A stretch of 8,802 nt of DNA, taken from NCBI GenBank assembly GCA_024650095.1, contig JANKMV010000012.1, positions 1-8,802 on the forward strand, given 5' to 3'. The translations under genes were made by a program, and so were the position numbers. This document shows positions 6,077 to 8,802 of the stretch, piece by piece. This DNA is from Bacillota bacterium. Lineage in GTDB: Bacteria > Bacillota > Dethiobacteria > Dethiobacterales > Dethiobacteraceae. The notes under the pieces were generated by a model. That model saw only the letters and a list, made by a program, of their open reading frames with translations. It was not told where the DNA came from and searched no databases. Each line of letters begins with the position of its first letter. Within the stretch, counting starts at the first letter, position 1.

Positions 6077-7024
6077 TTACTCATTGCTGTCGCGCAAATT
6101 TAGATTAAGTTCTTCTAATTTCTGTTGAACCTCTTCGAGCGATTTCTTGCCAAGGTTGCGAACCTTCATCATTTCTTCTTCACTCTTTTGTACCAACTCT
6201 TGTACAGAGTTAATCCCTGCACGTTTTAGGCAGTTGTAGGAGCGCACAGAAAGATCTAGTTCTTCAATGGTCATTTCTAAACTCTTAACCTTTTCGTCTT
6301 CATCCTTTTCATCAAGAATCTCCACTTCATCCACTTTTTCAGTCAGATTTATAAAGAGATTCAAATGTTTGTTAAGGACTTTAGCTCCGAGACTAATGGC
6401 TTCATCCGGATGAATGCTTCCATCTGTCCATACTTCAATGGTTAATTTATCATAGTCGGTGTGCTGTCCTACGCGAGTATCTTCTACCTTGTAGTTGACA
6501 CGCCGTATTGGCGAAAACAATGAATCCATGGGAATTACACCAATTGGCTGTCCTGTTTCTTTATTCCGCTCGGCTGGAACATAGCCACGCCCGTTGGTAG
6601 CGCTTAATTCCATGTAAAGGCTACTGCCTTCTTCCAACGTTGCGATATGCAAATCAGGATTTAAAATTTCTACGTCTGCTGGTAGCTTAATGTCACCCGC
6701 TGTTACCGCGCCCTGTCCTGAAGCAACTATGGTCAATGTTTGTGGCTCATCTGTGTGGATTTTCATCGACAATCTTTTTAAATTGAGAATGATTTCCGTG
6801 GTATCCTCAAGTACTCCAGGTATGGTAGAAAACTCATGCATGACATTTTCAATTTTAACTGAAGTAATTGCAGCTCCTGGGAGCGAGGACAAGAGCACGC
6901 GGCGCAGAGAGTTACCAAGGGTAGTGCCATAGCCGCGCTCTAGGGGTTCTATGGCAAACGTACCATATGCAGTATTTGTGGTACCATCAACACGTTCAAT
7001 CTTCGGCTTTTCTATTTCAATCAA
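6077..7024 (-). CDS. rpoA: DNA-directed RNA polymerase subunit alpha
   Basis: At 315 residues this is the standard length for alpha. Residues 1 to about 230 form the N-terminal dimerisation and assembly domain, including [22 protein letters not shown] (29-50). An acidic linker (about 232-250, [11 protein letters not shown]) leads to the C-terminal domain (about 255-310) that binds UP elements and activators. R261, N264, K294 and S295 align with E. coli DNA-contact residues R265, N268, K298 and S299. The start codon is TTG 7024, with AAGGAGG (7040-7034) 9 nt upstream, giving the usual N-terminus [10 protein letters not shown]. No ATG or GTG lies in frame near this site. A 64-nt gap separates it from rpsD. 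Nothing in the protein is unusual. Confidence 0.98.
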   Translation of the reverse strand: MIEIEKPKIERVDGTTNTAYGTFAIEPLERGYGTTLGNSLRRVLLSSLPGAAITSVKIENVMHEFSTIPGVLEDTTEIILNLKRLSMKIHTDEPQTLTIVASGQGAVTAGDIKLPADVEILNPDLHIATLEEGSSLYMELSATNGRGYVPAERNKETGQPIGVIPMDSLFSPIRRVNYKVEDTRVGQHTDYDKLTIEVWTDGSIHPDEAISLGAKVLNKHLNLFINLTEKVDEVEILDEKDEDEKVKSLEMTIEELDLSVRSYNCLKRAGINSVQELVQKSEEEMMKVRNLGKKSLEEVQQKLEELNLNLRDSNE

Positions 7025-7033
7025 GGATCAAAC

Positions 7034-7040
7034 CCTCCTT
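7034..7040 (-). promoter_or_regulatory. Ribosome binding site fixing the TTG start of rpoA
   Basis: AAGGAGG on the minus strand lies 9 nt before TTG 7024. It supports this TTG as the initiation codon for the conserved [10 protein letters not shown] start. Confidence 0.85.
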
Positions 7041-7088
7041 CTCGATTCCATTACCAACGCGAGGGTAAATTCGTTTTCCACTCAAAGC

Positions 7089-7718
7089 TTAGCGGGAATA
7101 CAGCTCAACGATAAGATGCTCAGCAATGGGGATATCGATTTCATCACGATTCGGTACCCGTACGACCTTGCCGGAGAGAGTTTCACGATCTACGTCTACC
7201 CATTCCATCGTCCCTTGATTACGCGTTAATTCCGCTATTTCTTTGAAACGACCCTTGCTACGACTAGCTTCACGGACAGTCACCTCATCGCCAGGACGTA
7301 CCTGATATGATGGGATTGTAACTTTTTTTCCGTTAACGGCAAAGTGGCCGTGCTTTACTAGTTGACGCGCCTCTGGTCGGGAAAGAGCAAATCCCATACG
7401 ATAAACAATATTATCAAAACGGGATTCCAATATTTGCAGTAAATTCTCACCTGTAATACCTTTGCGACGGTCGGCTTCTTGAAAATAACGACGGAACTGG
7501 CTTTCCAGTACGCCATATACACGACGTGCTTTTTGTTTTTCACGTAGCTGTAAACCGTACTCAGACGTTTTACTTCTACGTCGTTGACCATGTTGGCCTG
7601 GTGCATACGCTCTGCGTTCTACACCACATTTTTCTGTATAGCAGCGTTCGCCTTTAAGGTATAATTTTAAACCTTCACGGCGGCACTGCCTGCAGACGGG
7701 TCCGGTATATCTAGCCAA
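7089..7718 (-). CDS. rpsD: 30S ribosomal protein S4 (uS4), zinc-binding form
   Basis: This 209-residue primary 16S rRNA-binding protein nucleates assembly of the small subunit. The N-terminal [15 protein letters not shown] and the cysteines C9, C12, C26 and C31 form a CxxC...C...C zinc site, the cysteine-containing form of S4. The S4 RNA-binding domain lies at about 99-160 ([21 protein letters not shown] region), and the protein ends [10 protein letters not shown]. The start is TTG 7718, preceded by a perfect TAAGGAGGTG (7735-7726). The frame stays open for 18 more codons upstream to 7772, but those overlap rpsK and lie before the ribosome binding site. Its position between rpsK and rpoA is normal for Clostridia and Negativicutes. 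In E. coli S4 represses its own operon, but no such site is evident here. Confidence 0.98.
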   Translation of the reverse strand: MARYTGPVCRQCRREGLKLYLKGERCYTEKCGVERRAYAPGQHGQRRRSKTSEYGLQLREKQKARRVYGVLESQFRRYFQEADRRKGITGENLLQILESRFDNIVYRMGFALSRPEARQLVKHGHFAVNGKKVTIPSYQVRPGDEVTVREASRSKGRFKEIAELTRNQGTMEWVDVDRETLSGKVVRVPNRDEIDIPIAEHLIVELYSR

Positions 7719-7727
7719 TAGACTGCA

Positions 7728-7734
7728 CCTCCTT
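7728..7734 (-). promoter_or_regulatory. Ribosome binding site fixing the TTG start of rpsD
   Basis: AAGGAGG on the minus strand, continuing into TG, is 9 nt before TTG 7718 and begins 3 nt after the rpsK stop codon. It rules out the longer upstream start at 7772. Confidence 0.9.
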
Positions 7735-7737
7735 AGG

Positions 7738-8133
7738 TTAGACTCGGCGCCGTTTTGGCGGACGGCATCCATTATGCGGGATGGGTGTTACATCTTTAAT
7801 CAAATTCACTTCAAGGCCCGCTGCCTGTAATGAACGAATGGCTGCTTCCCGACCTGAACCCGGTCCTTTAACAAACACTTCCACTTCCTTTAAACCATGC
7901 TCCATGGCAGCTTTGGCGGCGTTCTCCGCGGCTAGCTGTGCAGCAAAGGGTGTGGATTTCCGTGAACCTTTAAAACCGACTGCGCCGGCACTGGCCCACG
8001 AAATTGCATTTCCCTGCAAGTCTGCAATGGTAATGTGTGTATTGTTAAAAGTGGACAGAATATGGGCAACACCATGTTGAATATTCTTGCGTTCACGCCT
8101 TCTGGGGCGTGTAGTTTTCTTGCGTGCTACCAA
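7738..8133 (-). CDS. rpsK: 30S ribosomal protein S11 (uS11)
   Basis: At 131 residues this has typical length. The basic N-terminus ([15 protein letters not shown]) is followed by [46 protein letters not shown] (about 21-66). It ends [17 protein letters not shown]. The HNGC sequence corresponds to the Asn-Gly site that is an isoaspartate in E. coli S11. S11 forms part of the 30S platform near the mRNA exit. The only workable start is TTG 8133, because an in-frame stop lies at 8148-8146 and no ATG or GTG lies between. The site upstream is AGGGGGG (8147-8141), 7 nt away, weaker than its neighbours. The gap from rpsM is 21 nt. Confidence 0.97.
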   Translation of the reverse strand: MVARKKTTRPRRRERKNIQHGVAHILSTFNNTHITIADLQGNAISWASAGAVGFKGSRKSTPFAAQLAAENAAKAAMEHGLKEVEVFVKGPGSGREAAIRSLQAAGLEVNLIKDVTPIPHNGCRPPKRRRV

Positions 8134-8140
8134 GACATTT

Positions 8141-8147
8141 CCCCCCT
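8141..8147 (-). promoter_or_regulatory. Atypical G-run ribosome binding site of rpsK
   Basis: AGGGGGG on the minus strand stands where neighbouring genes have AGGAGG, 7 nt before TTG 8133. An ATG at 8138 in another frame closes after three codons and is not the start. Confidence 0.65.
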
Positions 8148-8154
8148 ATCTTAC

Positions 8155-8526
8155 TTACTTTTTACGTCTGACACCAACTGTACGCTTTGGACCTTTGCGT
8201 GTGCGTGAATTATTCTTCGTGTTTTGCCCACGCACAGGTAATCCTCTGCGGTGACGGATTCCGCGGTAACTACCGATTTCCATCAATCGCTTGATGTGCA
8301 TCGCTATTTCGCGACGTAAATCACCTTCTACTTTGTAATTTTTGTCAATATACTCACGCAGCCTGTTCACTTCATCTTCAGTTAGATCACGGACACGTGT
8401 ATCCATGTTAACTGCTGATTGATTCAGGATGTCTTGCGCAGTTTTACGGCCAATGCCATAAATATAGGTAAGCGCGATTTCCGCACGCTTTTCACGCGGC
8501 AGGTCGACTCCAGCAATCCTCGCCAT
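8155..8526 (-). CDS. rpsM: 30S ribosomal protein S13 (uS13)
   Basis: This 123-residue protein has normal length. It starts [29 protein letters not shown], with the helix-two-turn-helix region around GIGRKTA (about 24-30). The [25 protein letters not shown] segment (about 89-113) leads into a basic C-terminal tail that contacts P-site tRNA. S13 sits in the 30S head and forms bridges to the 50S subunit. I chose ATG 8526, with GGAGGTG 8 nt upstream. An in-frame ATG 27 nt earlier would translate the ribosome binding site. The 68-nt gap after rpmJ is A-rich and shows no strong hairpin, so I see no clear S4 repressor site. Confidence 0.98.
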   Translation of the reverse strand: MARIAGVDLPREKRAEIALTYIYGIGRKTAQDILNQSAVNMDTRVRDLTEDEVNRLREYIDKNYKVEGDLRREIAMHIKRLMEIGSYRGIRHRRGLPVRGQNTKNNSRTRKGPKRTVGVRRKK

Positions 8527-8594
8527 AGGATTTGCACCTCCCTTTCTTTTCACAAACAGAATTAGAATTTCCAGACTTTTCCCTTTTTATACAA

Positions 8595-8729
<135 letters not shown>

Positions 8730-8802
8730 CTACTTATAACGGTAGGTAATCCGACCACGTGTTAAATCATATGGGGATAATTCCACCAAAACTCTGTCCC
8801 CT
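8730..8802 (-). CDS. infA: Translation initiation factor IF-1, C-terminal 23 residues (5' end outside window)
   Basis: The window ends inside this gene. The last 23 codons before TAG (8732-8730) read GDRVLVELSPYDLTRGRITYRYK, the conserved IF-1 C-terminus (VELSPYDLTRGRITYR). One further base (8802) belongs to the preceding codon. IF-1 is a roughly 72-residue OB-fold protein that occupies the A site of the 30S subunit during initiation. The neighbouring rpmJ supports the call. About two thirds of the gene lies beyond the right edge. Confidence 0.96.
   Translation of the reverse strand, partial: GDRVLVELSPYDLTRGRITYRYK

Noticed and set aside
7051..7068. Small inverted repeat TTACC/GGTAA in the rpsD-rpoA gap as a regulatory hairpin
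   Set aside because: Only 5 bp pair, no U-tract follows, and the downstream genes must be expressed with rpsD.
7358..7606. An 82-codon open frame inside rpsD on the same strand
   Set aside because: It lies wholly within the well-conserved rpsD frame and has no recognisable protein features.
8527..8594. S4 translational repressor site in the rpmJ-rpsM gap
   Set aside because: The 68-nt gap is A-rich, and I could find no pseudoknot-like or strong hairpin pairing.

Overview
All genes lie on the minus strand, so transcription runs from the right end of the window to the left. The window covers the promoter-distal end of a large ribosomal-protein cluster. In transcription order it holds infA (3' end only), rpmJ, rpsM, rpsK, rpsD, rpoA, rplQ, ecfA1, ecfA2, ecfT, truA, rplM, rpsI, azlC, azlD, and the first 58 codons of a small membrane protein with the start of a SHOCT motif. 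This order, strong AAGGAGG-type ribosome binding sites and moderate GC point to a Firmicute (Bacillota). Placement of rpsD between rpsK and rpoA fits Clostridia or Negativicutes better than Bacillus. I cannot fix the genus.

Region 1 (8802 to about 5670) is the alpha-operon end: initiation factor 1, L36, S13, S11, S4, RNA polymerase alpha and L17. It closes with a perfect 13-bp hairpin after rplQ. Three consecutive genes here (rpsK, rpsD, rpoA) start with TTG.

Region 2 (about 5617 to 2326) encodes the shared energising module of an energy-coupling factor (ECF) vitamin/metal transporter: two ATPases and the transmembrane coupling protein, with overlapping reading frames. tRNA pseudouridine synthase TruA follows. 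No substrate-binding S component is visible, as expected for a module shared by several S components.

Region 3 (2287 to about 1271) is the rplM-rpsI unit. It has its own near-consensus sigma-A promoter, a hairpin leader starting at the predicted 5' end of the mRNA (a candidate L13 autoregulatory leader), and a perfect 13-bp hairpin terminator.

Region 4 (1247 to 1) holds azlC-azlD, a two-subunit branched-chain amino acid exporter, and the truncated SHOCT gene with its own weak promoter candidate.

The gene content is ordinary housekeeping, and I see no mobile element, CRISPR array, tRNA or rRNA gene, or novel multi-gene system. The points worth a second look are regulatory: overlapping alternative hairpins ahead of ecfA1, the rplM leader, the run of TTG starts, and the uncertain ecfA1 start. 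No stretch longer than 300 bases lacks a gene.
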